Source: Aureimonas sp. AU12 (GTDB lineage Bacteria; Pseudomonadota; Alphaproteobacteria; Rhizobiales; Rhizobiaceae). From it: DNA of 64,000 nucleotides. Below the pieces are notes generated by a model that was not told the DNA's origin, did no database searches, and saw only the letters and a program-made list of their open reading frames with translations. This document shows, piece after piece, positions 1-7,154 of this stretch. Where the stretch lies: NCBI RefSeq assembly GCF_001463705.1, contig NZ_BBWH01000021.1, forward strand, positions 94,742-158,741, written 5' to 3'. A program made the translations under genes and the position numbers. Within the stretch, counting starts at the first letter, position 1. Every line of letters begins with the position of its first letter.

Positions 1-1
1 C

Positions 2-385
2 TACAATCAGGCGATGTTCCGGGGGGCGCCGGGGGCGCCGGACACCTACTATGCCGAACAACTGCTGCAGGACCGCACGGGCGAGATCCTCGGGGCGAAG
101 CTGAACGGCGAACTGGTGGCGTTTCTCGTGTTCTACGACCTGCCGGATCCGTGGACGGGAATGCGGGCGGGGCTCGCCGACCATGTCTTCGTAGAGCAGG
201 CCCACCGCCGCAAGGGCATCGCCAAGGCGATGGTGGACCTCCTGGCGGACGAGGCGGATGCACGGGGCTGGTCGCGGCTGGTGCTGCATGCGCCGCGCCA
301 CGGCGGCTCGGGGCGCCATCTCTACGAGAAGGTGGCGGGGCCTGCCGACTGGTCGAGCTACGTCATCCGCTTCATCGACCGCTGA
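2..385 (+). CDS. GNAT N-acetyltransferase, 5' end outside the window
   Basis: C-terminal part of a GCN5-related acetyltransferase, which would move an acetyl group from acetyl-CoA to an unknown amine. The stretch VFVEQAHRRKGIAKAMVD fits the acetyl-CoA pyrophosphate-binding loop (R/Q-x-x-G-x-G/A). It is followed by the usual final strand and a C-terminal segment with LYEKV, typical of the family. The reading frame is open to the left edge (codons before the first ATG at 14 are sense), and 123 residues is short for the family, so the true start probably lies outside the window. It reads toward the sdh genes, which begin about 200 bases on. The substrate cannot be inferred. Confidence 0.75.
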   Translation, partial: YNQAMFRGAPGAPDTYYAEQLLQDRTGEILGAKLNGELVAFLVFYDLPDPWTGMRAGLADHVFVEQAHRRKGIAKAMVDLLADEADARGWSRLVLHAPRHGGSGRHLYEKVAGPADWSSYVIRFIDR

Positions 386-481
386 GCCGGTACGAGGGCT
401 GAGCCGGGAACGGGGGGCTGCGGCGAAACGACATTCAATCGGTTTGCAGCCGAAACGGGGTCGAAAGCCGGGGCGCGGCGC

Positions 482-510
482 TTGATTTCGGAGGGCGGAG
501 AGGTCTTTTA
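482..510 (+). promoter_or_regulatory. weak sigma-70-like promoter candidate for sdhC
   Basis: TTGATT at 482-487 and CTTTTA at 505-510 are separated by 17 bases. The -35 is good, the -10 is poor. The position, about 80 bases before the proposed sdhC TTG start, suits an sdh operon promoter. By eye only. Confidence 0.25.
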
Positions 511-587
511 GAGGGCTTCCAGCCGCGATGCAGCACGCCACGTCCCGCATCGGCTGCACCGATTCGCGACCGCTTTGGGAGTCGTCC

Positions 588-977
588 TTGTCCGAGATCA
601 AATCTGCGCGGCCGCTGTCGCCGCATCTGACGGTCTATCGCTTCCGGCCGACGATGGCGATGTCGATCCTCCATCGCATCACCGGCGGCGCGCTTTATGT
701 CGGCACGGCGCTCGTGGTCTGGTGGCTGATCGCCGCGGCGAGCGGACCGGTCGCCTTCTCCTACGCGTCCGGCTTCTTCGGCTCGATACTCGGCCGGCTG
801 ATCCTGTTCGGGTATTCCTGGGCGCTGCTGCATCACATGGCGGGCGGCATCCGCCACCTCGTGTGGGACACGGGCCGGGGCCTCGAGAAGGAGACCTCCA
901 CCAAGTTCGCCATCGGCACGCTGGTCGCCTCGCTGGCCGGCACCGTGCTGCTCTGGCTCGCCGTCATCGTCTTCTAG
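588..977 (+). CDS. sdhC: succinate dehydrogenase cytochrome b556 subunit SdhC
   Basis: Membrane anchor of complex II: with SdhD it holds haem b and the ubiquinone site in the inner membrane. The protein has three hydrophobic segments. SILHRITGG (residues 26-34) carries the conserved Ser and Arg of the quinone site, and LHHMAGGIRHLVWD (81-94) carries the axial haem histidine. I choose the TTG start at 588 because the homology begins there (SEIKSARPLSPHLTVYR), GGGAG lies six bases before it, and it gives the usual 129 residues. The ATG at 528 would add 20 unrelated residues. sdhD follows after 12 bases, in one operon with sdhA. Confidence 0.93.
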   Translation: MSEIKSARPLSPHLTVYRFRPTMAMSILHRITGGALYVGTALVVWWLIAAASGPVAFSYASGFFGSILGRLILFGYSWALLHHMAGGIRHLVWDTGRGLEKETSTKFAIGTLVASLAGTVLLWLAVIVF

Positions 978-989
978 GGAATTTCCGCC

Positions 990-1367
990 ATGGACATGAG
1001 AACGCCGCTCGGCCGCGTCCGGGGCCTGGGGTCGGCCCGCGAGGGCACCGGCCATTTCTGGATGCAACGGCTCACCGCCGTCGCCAACCTCTTCCTCATC
1101 TCGTTCTTCGTGGTGCTGCTCATCGCCCTGCACGACGAGCCCTACGAGGCTGTGCGCGCCGCCTTCGCCAATCCGATCGTCGGGCTGGTCATGGCGCTCG
1201 TGGTGATCGCGGCCACCGTCCACATGCGGCTCGGCATGCAGACGATCATCGAGGACTACGTCCATGGCGGCACGCGCGTCGCGCTCGTGATGGCCAACAA
1301 CTTCTTCGCGATCCTCGTCGCCGCGGCCTGCGTCTTCGCGATCGTCAAGATGAGCTTGGGAGCTTAA
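990..1367 (+). CDS. sdhD: succinate dehydrogenase hydrophobic anchor subunit SdhD
   Basis: Second membrane anchor of complex II, 125 residues with three transmembrane helices after a short basic N-terminus. [13 protein letters not shown] (21-33) and [15 protein letters not shown] (78-92) are the family motifs: His78 is the expected haem ligand, and the Asp-Tyr pair at 89-90 belongs to the ubiquinone pocket. It lies between sdhC (12 bases upstream) and sdhA (four bases downstream), so it is cotranscribed with both. Confidence 0.93.
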   Translation: MDMRTPLGRVRGLGSAREGTGHFWMQRLTAVANLFLISFFVVLLIALHDEPYEAVRAAFANPIVGLVMALVVIAATVHMRLGMQTIIEDYVHGGTRVALVMANNFFAILVAAACVFAIVKMSLGA

Positions 1368-1371
1368 GACC

Positions 1372-3219
1372 ATGGCCACCGCACAGCCCCATCGCACGGC
1401 TTCGCAGACCGGTCCGGCCCAGAACGGCAAGGCCTACCAGTTCGTCGACCATACGTTCGACGTCGTGGTGGTGGGCGCCGGCGGCGCCGGCCTTCGCGCG
1501 ACGCTCGGCGCGGCGCAGGCCGGCCTCAAGACCGCCTGCATCACCAAGGTCTTCCCGACCCGTTCGCACACCGTCGCCGCACAGGGCGGCGTCGCCGCCT
1601 CGCTCGGCAACATGGGCGAGGACAACTGGCGCTGGCACATGTACGACACCGTCAAGGGGTCGGACTGGCTGGGCGACCAGGACGCCATCGAGTATCTCGT
1701 GCGCGAGGCGCCGAAGGCGGTCTACGAGCTCGAGCATTTCGGCGTGCCCTTCTCGCGCACCGAGGACGGCAAGATCTACCAGCGCCCCTTCGGCGGCATG
1801 ACCACCGATTTCGGCAACGGCCCGCCGGCGCAGCGCACCTGCGCAGCCGCCGACCGCACCGGCCATGCGATCCTGCACACGCTCTACGGTCAGTCGCTGC
1901 GCTACTCGTCGGAATTCTTCATCGAGTATTTCGCGATCGACCTGATCATGGACGAGGACGGCGCCTGCCGCGGCGTCGTGGCGCTCAACATGGACGACGG
2001 CTCGATCCACCGCTTCCAGGCCAAGAAGACGATTCTGGCCACCGGCGGCTACGGCCGCGCCTACTTCTCGGCGACCTCTGCCCACACCTGCACCGGCGAC
2101 GGCAACGCCATGGTGTTGCGCGCCGGCCTGCCGCTGCAGGACATGGAGTTCGTCCAGTTCCACCCGACCGGCATCTACGGCGCGGGCTGCCTAATCACGG
2201 AAGGGGCACGCGGCGAGGGCGGCTACCTGACGAATTCCGAAGGCGAGCGCTTCATGGAGCGCTACGCTCCGTCGGCCAAGGATCTCGCCTCGCGCGACGT
2301 CGTCTCGCGCTCCATGACGATGGAGATCCGCGACGGACGGGGCGTCGGCAAGAACAAGGACCACATCTTCCTGCACCTGGATCACCTCGATCCCAAGATC
2401 CTGCACGAGCGCCTGCCCGGTATCTCGGAATCGGCACGCATCTTCGCTGGCGTCGACGTGACGAAGGAGCCGATCCCGGTCCTGCCGACCGTCCACTACA
2501 ACATGGGCGGCATCCCCACGAACTATCACGGCGAGGTCCTGACCAAGCGGGACGGCAATGCCGACACGGTGGTGCCCGGCCTGATGGCGGTGGGCGAAGC
2601 GGCCTGTGTCTCCGTCCACGGCGCCAACCGGCTTGGGTCCAACTCGCTGATCGATCTCGTCGTGTTCGGTCGCGCCGCCGGTCTTCGCTGCGCCGAGACG
2701 GTGACGGCGGGCGAGGGCCATGCACCGATGCCCAAGGATGCCGGCGAGAACTCGCTGGCGCGCCTCGACCGCTTCCGCTTCGCCAAGGGCTCGACCGGCA
2801 CCGCCGAGCTTCGCGACAACATGCAGCGCACCATGCAGTCCAACTGCGCGGTGTTCCGCACCGGCGAGGTGCTCGAAGAGGGTCACCAGAAGATCCACCA
2901 GGTCTGGCAGGGATCGGACGACGTGCGCGTCACCGACCGCTCCTTGATTTGGAACACCGACCTCATCGAGACGCTCGAATACGACAATCTCATCGCGCAG
3001 GCGGTGGTCACGATGGACTCGGCGCTCGCCCGTCAGGAGTCGCGCGGCGCGCACGCCCGCGAGGATTTCCCCGATCGCGACGACGCCAACTGGATGAAGC
3101 ACACGCTGTCCTTCGCCGACACGGTGGCCAAGACCGTGACCTTGGAGGACCGCCCGGTCCACACCTACACGATGTCGAACGAGATCGAGTACATCCAGCC
3201 CAAGAAGCGGGTGTACTGA
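1372..3219 (+). CDS. sdhA: succinate dehydrogenase flavoprotein subunit SdhA
   Basis: Catalytic subunit of complex II, oxidising succinate to fumarate with covalent FAD in the TCA cycle. At 615 residues it is full length. The dinucleotide fold [10 protein letters not shown] is near residues 35-44. [10 protein letters not shown] (64-73) contains His66, the flavin attachment residue. HPTGIYGAG, the catalytic-Arg region and [15 protein letters not shown] follow in order, and the C-terminus ends in the conserved KKRVY. The start ATG is four bases after sdhD. Unlike most relatives, sdhB is not directly downstream: an APP1-type gene lies between. Confidence 0.98.
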   Translation: MATAQPHRTASQTGPAQNGKAYQFVDHTFDVVVVGAGGAGLRATLGAAQAGLKTACITKVFPTRSHTVAAQGGVAASLGNMGEDNWRWHMYDTVKGSDWLGDQDAIEYLVREAPKAVYELEHFGVPFSRTEDGKIYQRPFGGMTTDFGNGPPAQRTCAAADRTGHAILHTLYGQSLRYSSEFFIEYFAIDLIMDEDGACRGVVALNMDDGSIHRFQAKKTILATGGYGRAYFSATSAHTCTGDGNAMVLRAGLPLQDMEFVQFHPTGIYGAGCLITEGARGEGGYLTNSEGERFMERYAPSAKDLASRDVVSRSMTMEIRDGRGVGKNKDHIFLHLDHLDPKILHERLPGISESARIFAGVDVTKEPIPVLPTVHYNMGGIPTNYHGEVLTKRDGNADTVVPGLMAVGEAACVSVHGANRLGSNSLIDLVVFGRAAGLRCAETVTAGEGHAPMPKDAGENSLARLDRFRFAKGSTGTAELRDNMQRTMQSNCAVFRTGEVLEEGHQKIHQVWQGSDDVRVTDRSLIWNTDLIETLEYDNLIAQAVVTMDSALARQESRGAHAREDFPDRDDANWMKHTLSFADTVAKTVTLEDRPVHTYTMSNEIEYIQPKKRVY

Positions 3220-3248
3220 GACAAGCGATCCGTCAGCGGTTCGATCGG

Positions 3249-3280
3249 GAAGGGCGTCCGGCTTCGCGGGCGCCCTTCTT
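3249..3280 (+). terminator. possible terminator or attenuator after sdhA
   Basis: Stem GAAGGGCG (3249-3256) pairs with CGCCCTTC (3271-3278), with a smaller CCG/CGG pairing inside the loop. Only a short T-rich tail (TTCTTG) follows, so termination may be partial. It would reduce readthrough from sdhCDA into the APP1 gene and sdhB. Confidence 0.4.
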
Positions 3281-3330
3281 GCGTCGGGCCCCACTTCCCG
3301 ACCCGCGTCGCCTTTGCTATTTCCGCGGGC

Positions 3331-4497
3331 ATGACCACCGAACCGCTGCGCGCGCTTGGCCTCAAACTCCTTCGGCGCAGCCGGATCGTTCGCTTTGCGG
3401 CCAAGCAGGCCCTGCGGCTGACCGAGCACCCGACGCTCGTCGTCTATCCCGGCCACGTGGCGGGCGGGCGCCTGTCGATCCTGGGCCGCGTGCTGGAAGA
3501 CGAGGGGGTCTTTGGTGCTCCTCATTCCAACTCGACGCTGCGCAATCTCTGGCTGACCTTCAAGCGCTACGAGACCGACGAGATCGGCGGCGCGCGGATC
3601 TCCTGGGAGGGCCTCGGGCGCTCCGGCGAGGTGAAGAGCGACACGAACGGTTATTTCCGCATACAGGCGGACGGCATCGGCCCGGATGATGCCGAAGGGC
3701 CCTGGAGCCCGATCCGGCTGCGCCTGGAGCGCGCGGCGGGCTATCGCTTCGAGGCGGTGGAGACGCAAGGGGCGGTGCGCATCGTCTCGCTGCAGGCGCG
3801 CTTCGGCATCATCTCCGACATCGACGACACGATCATCCACACCGGCGCCTTCAAGATGCTGCGCCACTGGCGCATCGTCACCGCCAACTCGCCGGAGGCC
3901 AGAGCCGCCTTTCCCGGCGTCTCCCGCTTCTACGGGGCGCTGTGCGAGGGCGTGGCGGGGCCGGAGACGAACCCGGTCTTCTACGTCTCGTCCAGCCCGT
4001 GGAATCTGGCCGACATCTTCGAGCGCTTCATGGCCTTGAAGGATATTCCACGCGGACCGATGCTGCTGCGCTCGCTCTCCGACGACGCGCTCGGCTGGTT
4101 GCTTCGACGCCACCGCGGCCACAAGGCCGAGATGATCGATCGGGTGATGGCGGACTATCCCACGCTTGGCTTCGTGCTCATCGGCGACAGCGGGCAGAAG
4201 GATGCCAGCGTCTATGCGAGCGCCGTCGAACGCCATCCCGGCCGAGTGATCGCCGTCCACATCCACGACGTGCGTCCGAGGGGCGCGGCGTCAGGCGTCG
4301 TGGAGGCGGAACTGAAGCGCATCGAGGCGATGGGCGTGCCGACGACGCTCGGGCGCACGCTGGAGGCGGCGGCGAACCAGGCCGAGGATGCCGGGTTCGT
4401 TGCGGTCGGCACGCGCGAGGCGGTGCGCGCCGAGATCGAGGCCGAGGACGAGAAGCGTGAGCGCTTCGGCCGCTTTCCGGTGATCGTCCAGCCCTGA
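3331..4497 (+). CDS. APP1-type (DUF2183) HAD-like phosphatase
   Basis: 388-residue protein with the phosphatidate phosphatase APP1 catalytic domain. ISDIDDTIIHTG (161-172) is the HAD nucleophile motif D-x-D-x-T. FYVSSSPWNL is the motif 2 region with the extra serines, and FVLIGDSGQKDASVY is the acidic motif. The N-terminal 150 residues form a beta-rich module containing a DTNGYFR turn, as in bacterial members of this family. In yeast, APP1 dephosphorylates phosphatidate; the substrate of the bacterial forms is uncertain. No signal peptide is evident. It sits alone between sdhA and sdhB on the same strand, about 110 bases after sdhA and 180 before sdhB. Confidence 0.85.
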   Translation: MTTEPLRALGLKLLRRSRIVRFAAKQALRLTEHPTLVVYPGHVAGGRLSILGRVLEDEGVFGAPHSNSTLRNLWLTFKRYETDEIGGARISWEGLGRSGEVKSDTNGYFRIQADGIGPDDAEGPWSPIRLRLERAAGYRFEAVETQGAVRIVSLQARFGIISDIDDTIIHTGAFKMLRHWRIVTANSPEARAAFPGVSRFYGALCEGVAGPETNPVFYVSSSPWNLADIFERFMALKDIPRGPMLLRSLSDDALGWLLRRHRGHKAEMIDRVMADYPTLGFVLIGDSGQKDASVYASAVERHPGRVIAVHIHDVRPRGAASGVVEAELKRIEAMGVPTTLGRTLEAAANQAEDAGFVAVGTREAVRAEIEAEDEKRERFGRFPVIVQP

Positions 4498-4552
4498 TAC
4501 CCGAAGCCCTGATATTGGCCTGCGACGATCGGCCGGTCCGGGATCGCGAGCC

Positions 4553-4579
4553 TTGCATCGGCGCCGACGCGCTTACAAT
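4553..4579 (+). promoter_or_regulatory. weak promoter candidate for sdhB
   Basis: TTGCAT (4553-4558) and TACAAT (4574-4579) lie 15 bases apart, in the 180-base gap before sdhB. The -10 is good but the spacing is short. It would give sdhB its own transcript, needed if the hairpin after sdhA stops polymerase. Confidence 0.25.
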
Positions 4580-4677
4580 CGGTTGAAGCCGCCTTGCGCG
4601 GATGCGCCGTGTTGCACCGCGTCGGGTTTCGTGTTTAGCCCCATTCTAAAGACGCATCATTCCCCGAGGACCCGCAG

Positions 4678-5457
4678 ATGGTGGAACTCAGCCTTCCCAA
4701 GAACTCCGTGATCGGCAAGGGCAAGATCTGGCCGAAGCCTGCGGGGGCCAAGACCATCCGCGAGTTCGGGATCTATCGCTGGTCGCCCGACGACGGGCAG
4801 AACCCGACGGTCGACACGTTCTACGTCGACACCGACGATTGCGGTCCCATGGTGCTCGACGCCCTGCTCTGGATCAAGAACAACGTCGATTCCACCCTGA
4901 CGCTGCGCCGCTCCTGCCGCGAGGGCATCTGCGGCTCCTGCGCTATGAACATCGACGGCTCCAATACGCTCGCCTGCACGAAGGGCATGGACGAGGTGAA
5001 GGGGGCGGTGAAGGTCTATCCGCTGCCGCACATGCCGGTGATCAAGGACCTCGTGCCCGATCTCACCGTGCCCTACGCGCAGCTGCGCTCGATCGAGCCC
5101 TGGCTGCAGACCGAGACGCCCGAGCCCGAGAAGGAATGGCGCCAGAGCCATGCCGACCGCGAGAAGCTCGACGGTCTCTACGAGTGCATCCTGTGCTTCT
5201 GCTGCCAGACCTCGTGCCCCTCCTACTGGTGGAACGGCGACCGCTATCTCGGCCCCGCCGTGCTGCTCCAGGCCTATCGCTGGCTGATCGATAGCCGGGA
5301 CGAGGCGACCGGCGATCGGCTGGACCAGCTGGAGGACCCGTTCCGGCTCTACCGCTGCCACACGATCATGAACTGCACGCAGGCCTGCCCCAAGGGCCTG
5401 AACCCCGCCAAGGCTATCGCCGAGATCAAGAAGATGATGGTCGAGCGCCGCGTCTGA
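4678..5457 (+). CDS. sdhB: succinate dehydrogenase iron-sulfur subunit SdhB
   Basis: Electron-transfer subunit of complex II, 259 residues. The N-terminal ferredoxin domain has [14 protein letters not shown] plus a later Cys for the [2Fe-2S] cluster. The C-terminal domain has [16 protein letters not shown] and [17 protein letters not shown] for the [4Fe-4S] and [3Fe-4S] clusters. It passes electrons from the SdhA flavin to quinone. The ATG at 4678 follows the short purine run of GAGGACCCGCAG. It is separated from sdhA by the APP1-type gene and is followed by a strong terminator. Confidence 0.97.
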   Translation: MVELSLPKNSVIGKGKIWPKPAGAKTIREFGIYRWSPDDGQNPTVDTFYVDTDDCGPMVLDALLWIKNNVDSTLTLRRSCREGICGSCAMNIDGSNTLACTKGMDEVKGAVKVYPLPHMPVIKDLVPDLTVPYAQLRSIEPWLQTETPEPEKEWRQSHADREKLDGLYECILCFCCQTSCPSYWWNGDRYLGPAVLLQAYRWLIDSRDEATGDRLDQLEDPFRLYRCHTIMNCTQACPKGLNPAKAIAEIKKMMVERRV

Positions 5458-5488
5458 CGGCCCCTTCCGCTCGTCTCTGACACACGAC

Positions 5489-5523
5489 ACGCCGCCGCCC
5501 GGCATCCGGGCGGCGGCGTTTTC
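5489..5523 (+). terminator. strong rho-independent terminator after sdhB
   Basis: A perfect 14-base stem, ACGCCGCCGCCCGG (5489-5502) with its complement at 5506-5519, a three-base loop and TTTT directly after. It lies 32 bases past the sdhB stop and ends the sdh transcription unit. Confidence 0.8.
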
Positions 5524-5665
5524 GTGGATCGGTGCGGCGGCGTATCCACCCTCTCGCACCCTGCGTCGCGGAACCGATCGCGCGCTCGTGAATTCCTCAG
5601 ACTGAAAAGCCGCTGGCGGGCACGAGCCATCGCCGCCGCGCGCTCAAGGTTTCAGGAGCATTCGC

Positions 5666-6169
5666 ATGTCGAAGACCGGCAAGACCCAGATCCATCCGAC
5701 GAAGAACTCGATGAACGAGAACCTGCGGGCCTCTATGATCGAGCTCCTGCAGGTCCACCTCGCCTCGTCGATCGACCTCAGCTACTCCGCCAAGCAGGCG
5801 CACTGGAACGTCAAGGGCTCGAATTTCATCGGCGTCCACCTCCTGTTCGACCGCCTGCACGAAGAGGCCGAAGGCTATGTCGACACGATCGCCGAGCGGC
5901 TGACGGCACTGGGCGGCCAGGCACGCGGCACGGTGCAGGCTTCGGCCGAAGCCTCGATCCTCGATCCCTATCCGCTCGACATGGTCGATTCGATGGACCA
6001 CCTGAAGCGCCTCGCCGACAATTACGCGAAGTGGGGCGGTGCGCTGCGCGAGGCCGTATCGGAGGCGGACGAGGCCGGCGACGACCTGACGGCCGATCTC
6101 TTCACCGAGGTCGCCCGCGGCATCGACAAGTCTCTCTACTTCCTCGAGAGCCACTTCCAGCGCGCCTGA
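5666..6169 (+). CDS. dps: Dps-family DNA starvation/iron-storage protein
   Basis: Ferritin-like Dps: a dodecamer that oxidises Fe(II) with hydrogen peroxide, stores iron and shields DNA. The ferroxidase set is present: His46 in AKQAHWNVKG, His58, Asp73 and Glu77 in YVDTIAERLTALGG. The 167-residue length is normal, and a short lysine-bearing N-terminal tail (KTGKTQIHPTK) could contact DNA. The gene is monocistronic: upstream lies the sdhB terminator, downstream its own terminator. Redox control (OxyR or Fur/Irr type) is known for the family, but I see no clear site. Confidence 0.93.
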   Translation: MSKTGKTQIHPTKNSMNENLRASMIELLQVHLASSIDLSYSAKQAHWNVKGSNFIGVHLLFDRLHEEAEGYVDTIAERLTALGGQARGTVQASAEASILDPYPLDMVDSMDHLKRLADNYAKWGGALREAVSEADEAGDDLTADLFTEVARGIDKSLYFLESHFQRA

Positions 6170-6200
6170 GGCGGGACGTTCGCAGAGTTTGGAATGAGAG

Positions 6201-6227
6201 AAGGCGGCTCGGTGGGTCGCCTTTTTT
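6201..6227 (+). terminator. rho-independent terminator after dps
   Basis: AAGGCG (6201-6206) pairs with CGCCTT (6218-6223) around a G-rich loop. It is followed by a run of six T (6222-6227). Confidence 0.75.
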
Positions 6228-6317
6228 CGTATCCGCCTGTCGGCAAGCCAACTCGATCGTCGGCCAGCGAAGTGGGGCATCACCGAATGCGCAGGTTGCC
6301 CGATGGCCGGGCGGTGA

Positions 6318-7046
6318 TCATACCGAGCGGGTGATGCCGCCGTCGATGCGGATGTTCTGTCCGGTGATGTAGGAGCTGCGCGAGGATGCGAGGAAGGCGA
6401 CGAGTTCTGCCACCTCGTCTGCCCGTCCGTAGCGGCCCATCGGGATGCGCGACCGCCGCTCCGACTTCTCCGCCAGACTGTCGATGAAGCCCGGCAGCAC
6501 GTTGTTCATGCGAAGGCCCGCAGCCGCGTAGCGATCGGCGAAGAGCTTGGCAAAGGCGGCGAGCCCGGCCCGGAACACGCCGGATGTCGGGAAGTCCGCC
6601 TCCGGCTCGAACGCGGCATAGGTCGAGATGTTGACGAAGGCACCGACGCCCTGGCGCTCCATGATCGGCGTCACGATCCGCGCGATCCGTACGATGTTCA
6701 TCAGGTAGAAGTCCATCGCGAGGTGCCAGTCCTCGTCGGTGATGTCGAGCACGGCGCCTTTCGGGCCATGACCGGCCGAGGAGACCACCGCGTCGATGCG
6801 CCCGAACCGATCGAGCGTCGCCGTTGCCGCCCGTTGGAGATCGTCGACGTTCTGGTTGGACCCGGTAAGACCGAGGCCGCCGAGTTCCGTCGCCAACGTC
6901 TCGCCGCGACCCGACGACGACAGGATGGCGACGTGGAAGCCGTCCTCGACGAGACGGCGCGCAGCGGCCGCGCCGATGCCGCTGCCGCCCCCGATCACCA
7001 GGGCCACCGGAGAGCTCGCGGGGGAGAGAGGGGAGGGGTTTGTCAT
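6318..7046 (-). CDS. atypical short-chain dehydrogenase/reductase lacking YxxxK
   Basis: Rossmann-fold SDR-family protein, 242 residues. The cofactor loop GGGSGIGAAAARR is near residues 19-31, SSAGHG takes the place of the NNAG segment, and the ending GQNIRIDGGITRSV is typical of the family. Where classical SDRs have the catalytic Tyr-x-x-x-Lys, this protein reads FPTSGVFRAGLAAFAK, so both residues appear to be absent. Ser in NISTYAAF sits at the expected catalytic-Ser position. I choose the ATG at 7046 because family homology starts there; the frame is open 45 codons further upstream. It is divergent from priA. NAD(P) binding is likely; reductase activity is uncertain. Confidence 0.85.
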   Translation of the reverse strand: MTNPSPLSPASSPVALVIGGGSGIGAAAARRLVEDGFHVAILSSSGRGETLATELGGLGLTGSNQNVDDLQRAATATLDRFGRIDAVVSSAGHGPKGAVLDITDEDWHLAMDFYLMNIVRIARIVTPIMERQGVGAFVNISTYAAFEPEADFPTSGVFRAGLAAFAKLFADRYAAAGLRMNNVLPGFIDSLAEKSERRSRIPMGRYGRADEVAELVAFLASSRSSYITGQNIRIDGGITRSV

Positions 7047-7154
7047 GGGATGAACTCGCTCGGCTGTTGGACATCGCATCGCGTTCCCATCTAAGACGCG
7101 AACGACCCGCCGTCGAATGCGCGAGCCCTGCCGGAGCCATCCGGGTGTCACAGC

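Noticed and set aside
435..1430. 331-codon open frame on the minus strand across sdhC and sdhD
   Set aside because: It is antisense to well-conserved sdh genes, is rich in Arg/Gly/Asp with no family resemblance, and is typical of the long false frames in high-GC DNA.
2191..4266. 691-codon open frame antisense to sdhA and the APP1 gene
   Set aside because: Spans two unrelated genes on the other strand; the composition is that of a shadow frame.
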